This document shows positions 1-6,235 of a DNA stretch of 11,104 bases, in pieces. The notes under the pieces are model-generated. The model made no database searches and had not been told where the DNA came from. It was given only the letters and a program-made list of their open reading frames with translations. The stretch covers positions 1 to 11,104 of the forward strand of contig DGUK01000041.1 of assembly GCA_002394635.1 (NCBI GenBank), written 5' to 3'. The translations under genes and the position numbers were made by a program. Within the stretch, counting starts at the first letter, position 1, and every line of letters starts with the position of its first letter. The stretch comes from Faecalitalea sp. UBA4312 (GTDB lineage Bacteria; Bacillota_I; Bacilli_A; Erysipelotrichales; Erysipelotrichaceae).

Positions 1-201
1 TGCAAACAGAGCTAAAAACGGATGGTCGGCAATGGTCACCATGGCTCCGACAGCACATCCTAATGTATAACATCCATCCGTGGACAAATCACAGATATTC
101 AAAATACTGAAACTGATAAATAAAGATAAGGCAACCAAAGAGTAAATCAGTCCGACCTCCAAGGCTGTCTGTATGATATTTAATGATAGTAAGCTTCCCA
201 T
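1..201 (-). CDS. trpY: ABC transporter permease, TrpY-type (partial, N-terminal 67 residues)
   Basis: The reading frame starts at an ATG at 201 and stays open to the left edge, so only 67 residues are visible. A strong Shine-Dalgarno (GGAGGAAAT directly before the ATG) fixes the start. The protein begins MGSLLSLN and has a hydrophobic segment at about residues 17-37, then a second membrane-proximal stretch containing STDG and a GCAVGAMVTI helix. This pattern is typical of the N-terminus of BPD_transp_2-type permeases, which pair with ABC_sub_bind lipoproteins. It lies 49 bp downstream of the substrate-binding gene on the same strand, with no terminator between, so both should be on the T-box-controlled transcript. 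The expected role is the membrane channel of a tryptophan importer; the ATPase (TrpZ) would lie beyond the window. The family call rests on context plus a short fragment, and substrate specificity is inferred from the T-box. Confidence 0.75.
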   Translation of the reverse strand, partial: MGSLLSLNIIQTALEVGLIYSLVALSLFISFSILNICDLSTDGCYTLGCAVGAMVTIADHPFLALFA

Positions 202-221
202 ATTTCCTCCAGGTCAAGAGT

Positions 222-241
222 CCGACGGGTTTGACCGCCGG
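222..241 (-). promoter_or_regulatory. Intergenic stem-loop between trpX and trpY
   Basis: On the minus strand CCGGCGG and CCGTCGG pair as 7 bp with one G-U wobble, around a 6-nt loop. There is no U-tract after it, so it is not a typical terminator. Hairpins between a binding-protein gene and its permease gene often protect the upstream mRNA and keep the binding protein more abundant. That role here is inference from position. Confidence 0.4.
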
Positions 242-250
242 ATCTTTGTC

Positions 251-1303
251 TTATTCAAATTCTTCAGCTGTAACGGTTTCTACCACCGAAGTACACAACG
301 GTTCAAAGGCGGTCTTGATTTCTTCCAGATCCAAGCCGAGCTTTTCACAAACTTCCGTATTGATGGTTGCGATTCCGTTATCAAAGGTGCGCACACCCAT
401 GGTAGCCGGATCAGCTCCATCTACCAGGATCTCCACAACCATATCCGCGGTTTCTTTTCCCAGGTTGGCATAGTCTACACCATAGCCCACAAAAGAACCA
501 TTTAACGCAAAGGAATCCGCACCACAATAATGTGGAATACCGGCATCCGCCAGTTTTTCATAGATGGCTAATTCAGCGGTCATCACGGTATTATCCGTTG
601 GTGTAAAGATGGCGTCGACCTTTTCTGCAACCAGCGCATCGGCAGCCGAGGACACCTCATCCGTTGTCGTACCTGTCTTTTCGATATATTTAATTCCTTT
701 TTCATCCAGATATTTCTTAGCATCCTCAATCGGTTTTTCACTAGCAGACTCACTTTTTGAATATAAAAGACCTACATATTCTGTATCTGGATTGGCTGCC
801 AACATCAAATCCAAGACTGCCTCTGTATTCAAGGCATCGCTGGTTCCGGTAATATTGCCTCCCGGTTTCTCCATGCTTTCCACCAGTCCGGCACCTTCCG
901 GATCAGAAGCGGCCGCAAAGACGATCGGAATATCCTTTCCATCGGTCGAAGCCTGCATGATCTGTGCTGTCGGTGTGGCAATCGGAATAATGATATCCAC
1001 TTCATCCGTAATCAGCTCATCGGCAATCTGGTTTAAAACACTGCCGTCTGCCTGTCCATTGTATGTATAATCTTTATAATCAAAGGTGACACCTAATTCT
1101 TTACCCTTGGCATCCAGTTCCTTTTCAATATTCTTTTCAATCTGATTCAAAGAAGCATCATCCACATATTGAACAATTCCCACTTTATATACCTTATCGG
1201 AATTATTCGCATTACTATCCGAAGAACCACCACAAGCACTCATCCCTAATGTCATCGCTCCGGCCAATCCCAGAGACACCATCTTTTTCATCAACTGATT
1301 CAT
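251..1303 (-). CDS. trpX: Tryptophan ABC transporter substrate-binding lipoprotein, TrpX-type
   Basis: This 350-residue protein is the extracytoplasmic binding component of an ABC importer (ABC_sub_bind family). The start at 1303 is chosen because GGAGGAGAAACA precedes it; the longer reading frame to 1351 would run into the T-box terminator. Residues 1-24 form a lipoprotein signal peptide: MNQLMKK, a hydrophobic core, then a lipobox ending M-S-A-C with Cys24 as the lipidated residue. A Gly/Ser/Asn-rich linker follows. The mature part opens with YKVGIVQYVDDASLNQ at about 40-55 and contains the family-typical IPIATPTAQ and IPIVFAAASDPEGAGLV segments and a TGTSD turn. The gene is directly downstream of a Trp-specifier T-box and upstream of the permease gene. 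Substrate is inferred from the T-box and from the known TrpXYZ systems; nothing in the protein alone proves it. It contains no tryptophan residue. Confidence 0.85.
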   Translation of the reverse strand: MNQLMKKMVSLGLAGAMTLGMSACGGSSDSNANNSDKVYKVGIVQYVDDASLNQIEKNIEKELDAKGKELGVTFDYKDYTYNGQADGSVLNQIADELITDEVDIIIPIATPTAQIMQASTDGKDIPIVFAAASDPEGAGLVESMEKPGGNITGTSDALNTEAVLDLMLAANPDTEYVGLLYSKSESASEKPIEDAKKYLDEKGIKYIEKTGTTTDEVSSAADALVAEKVDAIFTPTDNTVMTAELAIYEKLADAGIPHYCGADSFALNGSFVGYGVDYANLGKETADMVVEILVDGADPATMGVRTFDNGIATINTEVCEKLGLDLEEIKTAFEPLCTSVVETVTAEEFE

Positions 1304-1322
1304 TGTTTCTCCTCCTCCCAAA

Positions 1323-1359
1323 ATAAAAAAGCAGCCCATCCCTTGGGACAAAAGCTGCT
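1323..1359 (-). terminator. T-box regulatory terminator hairpin
   Basis: On the minus strand AGCAGC (1359-1354) pairs with GCTGCT (1335-1330). A short inner TCC/GGA helix sits within the loop, and a run of T residues follows immediately. It shares bases with the T-box antiterminator, so the two structures exclude each other. Its 3' end lies about 20 nt before the trpX start codon. Confidence 0.85.
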
Positions 1360-1581
1360 TACTTCTGCGGTACCACCCAAATTGACATCTATGATGCCCA
1401 CTCTTTTCTTACATCTTCCAATGCTTCCCCGATTGATAACGGATGGGTTTCCCGTCAACATCTACTAATTTCTGTTCAATGCGCCCTTAGAAGTCCATTC
1501 ACCAAAACATCCCCGCTCCGTTTCCATCCCCGGGAGCTTTCTATCCGGTACCGTTCCGGTTACTTCTCTTCCTCATAGGTT
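1343..1581 (-). ncRNA. T-box riboswitch leader with UGG (tryptophan) specifier
   Basis: This leader senses uncharged tRNA and controls transcription into trpX. Stem I is readable. AGAAG (1567-1563) pairs with CTTCT (1493-1489), and ACCGGAAC (1560-1553) pairs with GTTTTGGT (1508-1501). The specifier loop on the 3' side reads GAA-TGG-A, giving codon UGG at 1497-1495 followed by the usual purine. The apical hairpin GCTCC/GGAGC (1537-1533 and 1519-1515) encloses a GGGGATGGAA loop. A CCGTTATC block typical of the central stems lies near 1430. The antiterminator is complete: TTGGG (1380-1376), bulge TGGTACC (1375-1369), GCAGAAG (1368-1362), loop, CTTTTGT (1354-1348), CCCAA (1347-1343). The bulge carries UGGU, which would meet a tRNA discriminator A by Watson-Crick pairing or G by wobble. 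Confidence 0.93.
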
Positions 1582-1587
1582 TAGAAA

Positions 1588-1616
1588 ATTATACCATGCA
1601 CTTTTTTTATGTTCAA
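1588..1616 (-). promoter_or_regulatory. Promoter of the T-box-trpXY unit
   Basis: The -35 box is TTGAAC (1616-1611) and the -10 is a consensus TATAAT (1593-1588), separated by exactly 17 bp. A TGG immediately before the -10 gives an extended -10. Transcription should start near 1581, at the 5' end of the T-box leader. Confidence 0.9.
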
Positions 1617-1643
1617 GGCAGTTAAATGTTTTTATCAAAGTGT

Positions 1644-3284
1644 TTACACTGTTTCTCTTTTCCGCAATACCTCTATCACCAGAATCAATAACACAAAGGT
1701 AATCGGTGTGGCTATGACGGCCAGATTTCCCTTTGTAATATATCCAAGAATGCCGGCAATGAGATAGCCCACAGCGGAAACAGCAGCCACTGTAAACGCA
1801 TAAGGCATCTGGGTCGTGACATGATTGATATGATTCGATTGTGCTCCGGCGCTGGACATAATCGTTGTATCCGAAATCGGCGAACAATGGTCACCACAGA
1901 CGGCTCCCGATAAACAGGCCGCAATCGAGATCACCAGCATCGTATAGAACCCGGAGAATACTGAACAAACGATTGGAATCAATATAGTGAACGTTCCCCA
2001 GCTCGTTCCAGTCGAGAAGGCCAGGAATACCGATACTAAAAAGATGATACATGGTAAGAACATCTGCAATGAACCGGCAGACGCCTCAACCACTCCATGG
2101 ATATAATCGGCAGCCCCCAGCATGCCGGTGACACCGGACAAATTCCAAGATAAGATCAAAATGATCATCGGCGCACACATAGACCGGAAGCCGGCCGGCA
2201 GACAATCCATAAAATCCTGGAAGGACATCACATCCCGGATCATATAAAGAACAAAGGTCACGATCAATGTAAAGAGACTTCCAAATACCAGACCTCTGGC
2301 AGAATCTGCATTCGCAAACGCATTAATGAAGGTTTCCCCGTTAAAGAATCCACCGGTATAGAGGATCCCGATAATGCCGCTGACAATCAAGGTCACCACC
2401 GGAATGATCAGGTTGGATACTTTTCCATCTGTTTTTTCGTTGGCATCCACTTCGCTGTATGGAGGTTCCCCGCTAGTAAACAGATCCCCTTTTAACGCAT
2501 TGTCCTCATGCAGTTTCATAGGACCATAATCAAATTGTTTCCATGTGATATAGACCATCATCACGATTGTCGTCAACGCATATAAGTTATATGGAATGGT
2601 TTCAATAAACATCTTGAATCCATTGATATGAAATTGTGAAGGAACCGCATAGGTCACAGCGGCTGCCCAGCAGGATACCGGTGCTATGATACAAATTGGT
2701 GCTGCCGTCGCATCCAGTAAATAAGCCAGTTTAGCACGTGATACATTATGACGATCGGTAATCGGACGCATCACTGAGCCTACGGTCATACAGTTGAATC
2801 CATCATCGACAAAGATCAATAAACCAAGCAGGATGGTTGCCAATTGCGCTCCTCTTCGATTTTTGATATGTTGATCTGCCCAGCGCCCAAATGCCAATGC
2901 ACTGCCCGATTTATTCAGAATGACCACAATGCCACCTAATATTGTCACAAACACTAGAATGCTGGCATGGGAGATATCCGCAAGATTGGTCACCAGACCC
3001 CCTTCGCTGTACATCATCGTATTCAACGCAAGCTCCAGGTTCCCGTTGGCGAACAGCAAGGCACCTACCACAATACCGACAAATAAAGCACTGTATACTT
3101 CCTTGGTAATCAATGCCAGCGTAATCGCAACCACCGGTGGTAATAAGGCCAGGATCGTGCCGTTAGCTAGTGACACGTAGCCCTCCCCAGCTGTTCCGGT
3201 TGTCTGTGTTGTCACCCAGGCCAGACCGATCATTGTCACGAGAAAGCATACGAAAAGGATCCGAATTCCATTCTTTTTCTTCAT
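1644..3284 (-). CDS. NhaC-family Na+/H+ antiporter
   Basis: This is a 546-residue multi-pass membrane protein with about a dozen hydrophobic segments. It is expected to exchange Na+ for H+ across the cytoplasmic membrane, although some NhaC relatives carry organic substrates. Signature segments are visible: LIFVDDGFNCMTVGSVMRP at about 156-173, a KLAYLLDATAAP segment at 185-196, STGTSWGTF near 424-432, and GDHCSPISDTTIMSSAG at 464-480 followed by NHINHVTTQMPY. A hydrophilic acidic loop at about 250-290 divides the two halves. The start at 3284 follows GGGAGGGAT and fits the short charged N-terminus MKKKNGIRI. The gene is preceded by a terminator, so it probably has its own promoter. No convincing terminator separates it from the T-box promoter 28 bp downstream. 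Ion specificity cannot be read from the sequence. Confidence 0.9.
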   Translation of the reverse strand: MKKKNGIRILFVCFLVTMIGLAWVTTQTTGTAGEGYVSLANGTILALLPPVVAITLALITKEVYSALFVGIVVGALLFANGNLELALNTMMYSEGGLVTNLADISHASILVFVTILGGIVVILNKSGSALAFGRWADQHIKNRRGAQLATILLGLLIFVDDGFNCMTVGSVMRPITDRHNVSRAKLAYLLDATAAPICIIAPVSCWAAAVTYAVPSQFHINGFKMFIETIPYNLYALTTIVMMVYITWKQFDYGPMKLHEDNALKGDLFTSGEPPYSEVDANEKTDGKVSNLIIPVVTLIVSGIIGILYTGGFFNGETFINAFANADSARGLVFGSLFTLIVTFVLYMIRDVMSFQDFMDCLPAGFRSMCAPMIILILSWNLSGVTGMLGAADYIHGVVEASAGSLQMFLPCIIFLVSVFLAFSTGTSWGTFTILIPIVCSVFSGFYTMLVISIAACLSGAVCGDHCSPISDTTIMSSAGAQSNHINHVTTQMPYAFTVAAVSAVGYLIAGILGYITKGNLAVIATPITFVLLILVIEVLRKRETV

Positions 3285-3309
3285 AACATCATCCCTCCCG
3301 TTTTTTGTT

Positions 3310-3315
3310 ATTGTA
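3310..3315 (-). promoter_or_regulatory. Candidate extended -10 element for the NhaC gene
   Basis: TACAAT at 3315-3310 is preceded by TGA, making an extended -10 (TGnTACAAT). No good -35 is seen at 16-18 bp. It lies just past the upstream operon's terminator, and its predicted start site is about 20 nt before the NhaC ATG, leaving room for the Shine-Dalgarno. Confidence 0.4.
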
Positions 3316-3317
3316 TC

Positions 3318-3347
3318 AAAAAAAGCATATGATTTCTCTTCATACGC
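3318..3347 (-). terminator. Rho-independent terminator of the redox operon
   Basis: On the minus strand GCGTATGA (3347-3340) pairs with TCATATGC (3332-3325), 8 bp with one G-U pair, around a 7-nt loop AGAGAAA. Seven T residues (3324-3318) follow at once. It lies 20 bp after the stop codon of the oxidoreductase gene. Confidence 0.82.
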
Positions 3348-3366
3348 ATCTATATTTAATGATTTA

Positions 3367-4359
3367 TTAATAAATCTTCAAAATTGTTTTCCCTTTAGAT
3401 CCTCCGGAAGCTACTTTCTGTAATGCCTGATCCACTTCATCCAAAGAGAATACACCATCTACGGATGTTTCAAAAGGACGGGCCCGATACAAATCTGATA
3501 CTTTTTCCAATCCTTTACCATCCTCATGTACAAAGAGAAAGAAATACTTCTGCTTTCTCATGGCTGCCATCTTGTCATATTTTCTGCCCGCTATTGTAAA
3601 TAAGCCCCTTTTCACAAAAGACAGATTACTTCGTACGGCAAATTCTCCATTTGGCAAGCCCCGTAATGAAACCAGGTTTCCCCCTTCTTTCAGGATGCTG
3701 AATTGGCGTTCCAATTCCTTTTCGCCCAATGTGTCAAGAACATGATCCACATCCGATAATACTTCTGTATAATCGGTTTTCTTATAATCAATAAACTGAT
3801 CTGCCCCTAAACGTTTGATTCTTTCTTCATTCGCCCCGTTTCCATTGGTAATAACGGTCAATCCATAGCTCTTGGCAATCGGAATAGCCATCGCTCCCAG
3901 ACTGCCGGTCCCTCCGGAAATAAAGATCGTTTCCTTTTCCTTCGGCTTCATCAGATCCAAAGCCTGAACCGCTGTTAAGGCAGTCAAAGGAATCGTCGCC
4001 GCTTGTTCATCGCTCAACTGTTCAGGTACTTTGGCAACCGCCCGATAATCAACGGCTGCATATTGCGCAAAAGCACCGATCCGGTTTAAAGGCATTCTTC
4101 CGTAAACCCGGTCTCCGATCTGAAACCCTTTTACATAAGTCCCCAGCCTTTCGATTGTCCCGACAAACTCATTTCCCATTACCAAAGGCATGGAATAAGG
4201 TACGATCAAATTCACTTCTTTATGGATGATCATATTGTCCAAAGGATTAACACCCGCTGTATGGATCTTCACCAAAATATCATGGGGACCCATTTTCGGC
4301 ATTTCTACTTCTTTTACAACGACATCTTTATGATAGTTTTCTAATATTGCTGCTTTCAT
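3367..4359 (-). CDS. Zinc-free NADPH:quinone-oxidoreductase-like dehydrogenase (MDR family)
   Basis: This 330-residue cytosolic protein has the two-domain medium-chain dehydrogenase/reductase fold. The N-terminal GroES-like part contains the AGVNPLDNMI motif (35-44) and MGNEFVGTIE (61-70), the position where zinc enzymes have GHE; the usual zinc-binding Cys and His residues are absent. The Rossmann part carries the nucleotide loop ISGGTGSLGAMAIPIAKSYG (147-166), with GGTGSLG at 149-155. The C-terminus ends with the typical GKTILKIY strand. Such enzymes reduce quinones or reactive enones with NADPH. It is the last gene of a three-gene operon. Its ATG overlaps the TGA of the Rrf2 gene by 4 nt (ATGA), so translation is probably coupled, and AAAGGAAGC lies upstream. 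Its substrate is unknown. A detoxification or quinone role is inferred from the nitroreductase and Rrf2 neighbours. Confidence 0.88.
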   Translation of the reverse strand: MKAAILENYHKDVVVKEVEMPKMGPHDILVKIHTAGVNPLDNMIIHKEVNLIVPYSMPLVMGNEFVGTIERLGTYVKGFQIGDRVYGRMPLNRIGAFAQYAAVDYRAVAKVPEQLSDEQAATIPLTALTAVQALDLMKPKEKETIFISGGTGSLGAMAIPIAKSYGLTVITNGNGANEERIKRLGADQFIDYKKTDYTEVLSDVDHVLDTLGEKELERQFSILKEGGNLVSLRGLPNGEFAVRSNLSFVKRGLFTIAGRKYDKMAAMRKQKYFFLFVHEDGKGLEKVSDLYRARPFETSVDGVFSLDEVDQALQKVASGGSKGKTILKIY

Positions 4360-4784
4360 GCTTCCTTTTCAATCTCCTTTCTCATTTTATTCATACAATC
4401 CCGTAATGTGGTTTTCTGCATTTCCTGATATGCTTTTCTCTCAATATCCGCAAAGGTATCTTCCAATACCGGTCGGATATGCCGACCTACAATGCATTCA
4501 TCATTAGGATTCTGGTGCAGATCAAACAAATGCACCCTGTCTGTTTCATAAATACTTTGATAAATCTGGTACAAAGTCAGTTGCTCCGGTGCCATATTCA
4601 AGCGAAATCCAGCCGCTCCCTGCCGGCTTTGGATGATTCCTTTTTTCTTCAATAAAGACGTTAGCTTTCGAATATAACTAGCATTGGTTCCTACACTATG
4701 TGCAATCTGCTGCGAAGACATCGGTGTTTCGGATTCCGAGATCAATATCAGCGTATGCACGGCACTTGAAAATCGCGCGTCCAT
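4356..4784 (-). CDS. Rrf2-family transcriptional regulator
   Basis: This 142-residue DNA-binding protein has the winged-helix order of Rrf2 regulators. The recognition region SSQQIAHSVGTNASYIRKL lies at 23-41, followed by LLKKKGIIQSRQGAAGFRL (44-62), whose G-x-x-G-F/G-x-R-L wing is diagnostic of the family. It lacks the three clustered cysteines of [2Fe-2S] IscR/NsrR types. Cysteines are present only at 97 (NDECIVG) and 130 (RDCMN), so a thiol-based or ligand-based sensor of YwnA-like type is more likely. It sits between two oxidoreductase genes: its ATG overlaps the TAA of the upstream gene by one base (TAATG), and its TGA overlaps the next ATG. GAGGT lies just before the start. It probably represses its own operon through the inverted repeat at 5600-5624; that link is inference. 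Confidence 0.9.
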   Translation of the reverse strand: MDARFSSAVHTLILISESETPMSSQQIAHSVGTNASYIRKLTSLLKKKGIIQSRQGAAGFRLNMAPEQLTLYQIYQSIYETDRVHLFDLHQNPNDECIVGRHIRPVLEDTFADIERKAYQEMQKTTLRDCMNKMRKEIEKEA

Positions 4785-5587
4785 TAGGCTACCTCATAGG
4801 TCATGATATATTCCATCATCTCGGCTGTTTCCAGCTGTGGATCTTCTTTCATAAAAGATCCCTTCTGATCCATTCCGATTTCAAAATGACACAACGCAAT
4901 CCCCAGATCGACTTTCTGGATGTCTCCTAACGGGCTGTCCTTCATAGACTTCATTTCATAGAAATGTACCTTATTGTCCTTTACAATGGCCCGCCATGGT
5001 TGTTTGTTGGTTGCCGATGGCGCCCAACGTACCAGTTCCAAAGCTTCCGCAAACAATCCCGCTTTTTCCGGCACTAATCCTTTGCCATACTCTTCGTCAA
5101 AGAAAAGCTGATCAAAGGCAATCCGGTCATCTGATTTCATGCCCTTACGCATCAGATTTTCCCGAATAGAACGCTTTTTTGCCGGATAACCGATGGGACT
5201 GGCTACCGGCATCACTTCATCGGGCTGAACATCCATCGCTGTTTCAAAGGCATCACGACTTAAAGAAGCTGCCAGCATTACCGTTCCGATCCCCAATGAT
5301 AACGCGTACAGGCACGCCTTCTCAAAGCTGTATCCCAATGCCAGTTCATAACCTGGTATTCGTTTGGCCTTGGCTGCCATATACAGATTGGTTCCTAGCA
5401 CGACCGGACTGGACAAACGATACGCATCCGCCTCCAATAAACGAAATGTCACCGGCACATTAAAGGGATTAGACATTTCCTGGACATAAGTTTCCAGATT
5501 CTTTTTATCTTCCTGAGTCAATTCTCTTCCATCAAAAGTACGAACACTCTTTCTTTTCTTAATACACTCTTTCATCGAATAGGTCAT
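4784..5587 (-). CDS. Nitroreductase-like flavoprotein (TM1586-type, NAD(P)H/FMN)
   Basis: This 267-residue protein resembles the putative TM nitroreductase family, in which two similar nitroreductase-like halves are joined in one chain. FMN-contact motifs are visible: KKRKSVRTFDG at 10-20, the helix LSLGIGTVMLAA at 96-107 of the nitroreductase fold, and WAPSATNKQPWRAIV at 188-202, which matches the SATNxQPW flavin-site motif. It is expected to bind FMN and reduce nitroaromatics, quinones or similar electrophiles with NAD(P)H in the cytosol; the physiological substrate is unknown. The start at 5587 follows GGAGGTGTATT. This is the first gene of the operon, with the promoter and perfect inverted repeat directly upstream. 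Its stop codon overlaps the Rrf2 start by one base, supporting co-expression. Confidence 0.85.
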   Translation of the reverse strand: MTYSMKECIKKRKSVRTFDGRELTQEDKKNLETYVQEMSNPFNVPVTFRLLEADAYRLSSPVVLGTNLYMAAKAKRIPGYELALGYSFEKACLYALSLGIGTVMLAASLSRDAFETAMDVQPDEVMPVASPIGYPAKKRSIRENLMRKGMKSDDRIAFDQLFFDEEYGKGLVPEKAGLFAEALELVRWAPSATNKQPWRAIVKDNKVHFYEMKSMKDSPLGDIQKVDLGIALCHFEIGMDQKGSFMKEDPQLETAEMMEYIMTYEVA

Positions 5588-5599
5588 AATACACCTCCT

Positions 5600-5624
5600 A
5601 CTTGTATCACTTATTGATACAAGT
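5600..5624. promoter_or_regulatory. Perfect inverted repeat, probable Rrf2 operator
   Basis: ACTTGTATCA (5600-5609) and TGATACAAGT (5615-5624) are perfect 10-bp arms separated by 5 bp. The repeat overlaps the 3' end of the predicted -10 and covers the predicted start site. It ends just before the Shine-Dalgarno of the nitroreductase gene. That is the classic position for a repressor, and the operon encodes an Rrf2 regulator, so autoregulation is the simplest reading. No U-tract follows, so it is not a terminator. Confidence 0.75.
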
Positions 5625-5650
5625 TAACCTATTCCTTTTCTTTTTGTCAA
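5622..5650 (-). promoter_or_regulatory. Promoter of the nitroreductase-Rrf2-oxidoreductase operon
   Basis: A consensus -35 TTGACA (5650-5645) is followed after 17 bp by TTAACT (5627-5622), a weak -10. A strong -35 with a poor -10 overlapped by an inverted repeat fits a regulated promoter. No better -10 lies at 16-18 bp. Confidence 0.65.
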
Positions 5651-5676
5651 ATAAAAAGAAGAGACGTATCTCTTCT
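5651..5676 (-). terminator. Rho-independent terminator of the YcxB-like gene
   Basis: On the minus strand AGAAGAGA (5676-5669) pairs perfectly with TCTCTTCT (5664-5657) around the tetraloop TACG, followed by TTTTTAT. The gene's TAG stop overlaps the start of the hairpin, and the T-tract abuts the -35 of the next operon. Confidence 0.88.
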
Positions 5677-6175
5677 ATCGATTCTTATTCGCTTTCAGCT
5701 TGGTTTCAATCAATTGAATACACTCCTGACTGGTCCCCTGTACAAAGCCATCCTTCATGATCGGGAAAAAGACATTGTTATCCATGTTCAATAGAATACA
5801 TGTTTTGGATTGTGCCACCTTATCAATGGCATGCCAGTCAATCTTTTTATAGGTATCTCCGATCTGTACTTCCACATACTCTCCCAAGGTAATTCTTGTT
5901 TTGGGAGCATCTGGATATAACAGACGGATCCTTTTCTTTTCCGAACGGATCAGACGTCGTTCCCGAATGAAAAAGACCACATAAATAGCTACCACCAGGA
6001 TGGCCATCATAAACAGGAATAAGGTATGAAGAAATAACAGGAACAATAGAAAATAAAATCCCACAAAAAGGAAGGCACCAATAAAATACCATTTATTCAT
6101 TTTACGGCAAAAAAGGCGGGTAGATTGTTCAACCACGTCCATGGTATATACGTATTCATTAATGATAGTCTGCAT
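5675..6175 (-). CDS. YcxB-like membrane protein
   Basis: This 166-residue protein has a polar N-terminus (about 1-28), two adjacent membrane segments at about 29-51 and 53-70, and a basic stop-transfer stretch (RERRLIRSEKKRIR, 71-84). A cytosolic C-terminal domain begins with TRITLGEYVEVQIGDTYKKIDW (93-114) and includes FFPIMKDGFVQG (136-147). This order and the IDW/FxPxxxF pattern match YcxB-family proteins, whose function is not known; the C-terminal domain resembles a small PH-like fold. The start at 6175 is the first ATG after an in-frame TAA. AAGG is only 2 nt before it, too close for a normal Shine-Dalgarno, and a candidate -10 sits 6 nt upstream, so initiation may be leaderless. It is a single-gene unit with its own terminator. 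Confidence 0.72.
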   Translation of the reverse strand: MQTIINEYVYTMDVVEQSTRLFCRKMNKWYFIGAFLFVGFYFLLFLLFLHTLFLFMMAILVVAIYVVFFIRERRLIRSEKKRIRLLYPDAPKTRITLGEYVEVQIGDTYKKIDWHAIDKVAQSKTCILLNMDNNVFFPIMKDGFVQGTSQECIQLIETKLKANKNR

Positions 6176-6181
6176 ACCTTG

Positions 6182-6210
6182 AGATTACTCTTTCTAAACC
6201 TATTTCGCAA
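6182..6210 (-). promoter_or_regulatory. Candidate promoter of the YcxB-like gene
   Basis: TTGCGA (6210-6205) and TAATCT (6187-6182) are separated by 17 bp, matching 4/6 and 3/6 of consensus. The predicted start site would fall on or next to the A of the ATG at 6175. Confidence 0.4.
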
Positions 6211-6220
6211 GCTGAATCTG

Positions 6221-6229
6221 TGATAAGAT
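6221..6229 (+). promoter_or_regulatory. Candidate extended -10 of the SGNH hydrolase gene
   Basis: TGA followed by TAAGAT (6224-6229) forms an extended -10 matching 4/6 of consensus. No good -35 is seen at 16-18 bp. The -10 ends 6 nt before the ATG at 6236, so a transcript from it would have almost no leader. Confidence 0.4.
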
Positions 6230-6235
6230 AGTACT

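Noticed and set aside
1304..1351. 16-residue N-terminal extension of the TrpX reading frame
   Set aside because: It would be encoded inside the T-box terminator and U-tract and has no Shine-Dalgarno. The internal ATG at 1303 has a strong one and begins a proper lipoprotein signal peptide.
1639..1650. Short palindrome AGTGTTTACACT over the NhaC stop codon
   Set aside because: Its 5-bp arms with a 2-base centre are too tight for a hairpin, and no clean T-tract follows, so I do not call it a terminator.
3361..3376. Perfect 16-bp palindrome GATTTATTAATAAATC over the oxidoreductase stop codon
   Set aside because: It is almost pure A/T with no loop, U-tract or promoter at the right position. The real terminator is the hairpin at 3318-3347. 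Chance is sufficient.
6192..6204. 13-base string TTTCTAAACCTAT shared with the minus strand at the T-box transcription start (about 1575-1587)
   Set aside because: One or a few shared 13-mers are expected by chance in a window this size counting both strands, and the two contexts have nothing else in common.
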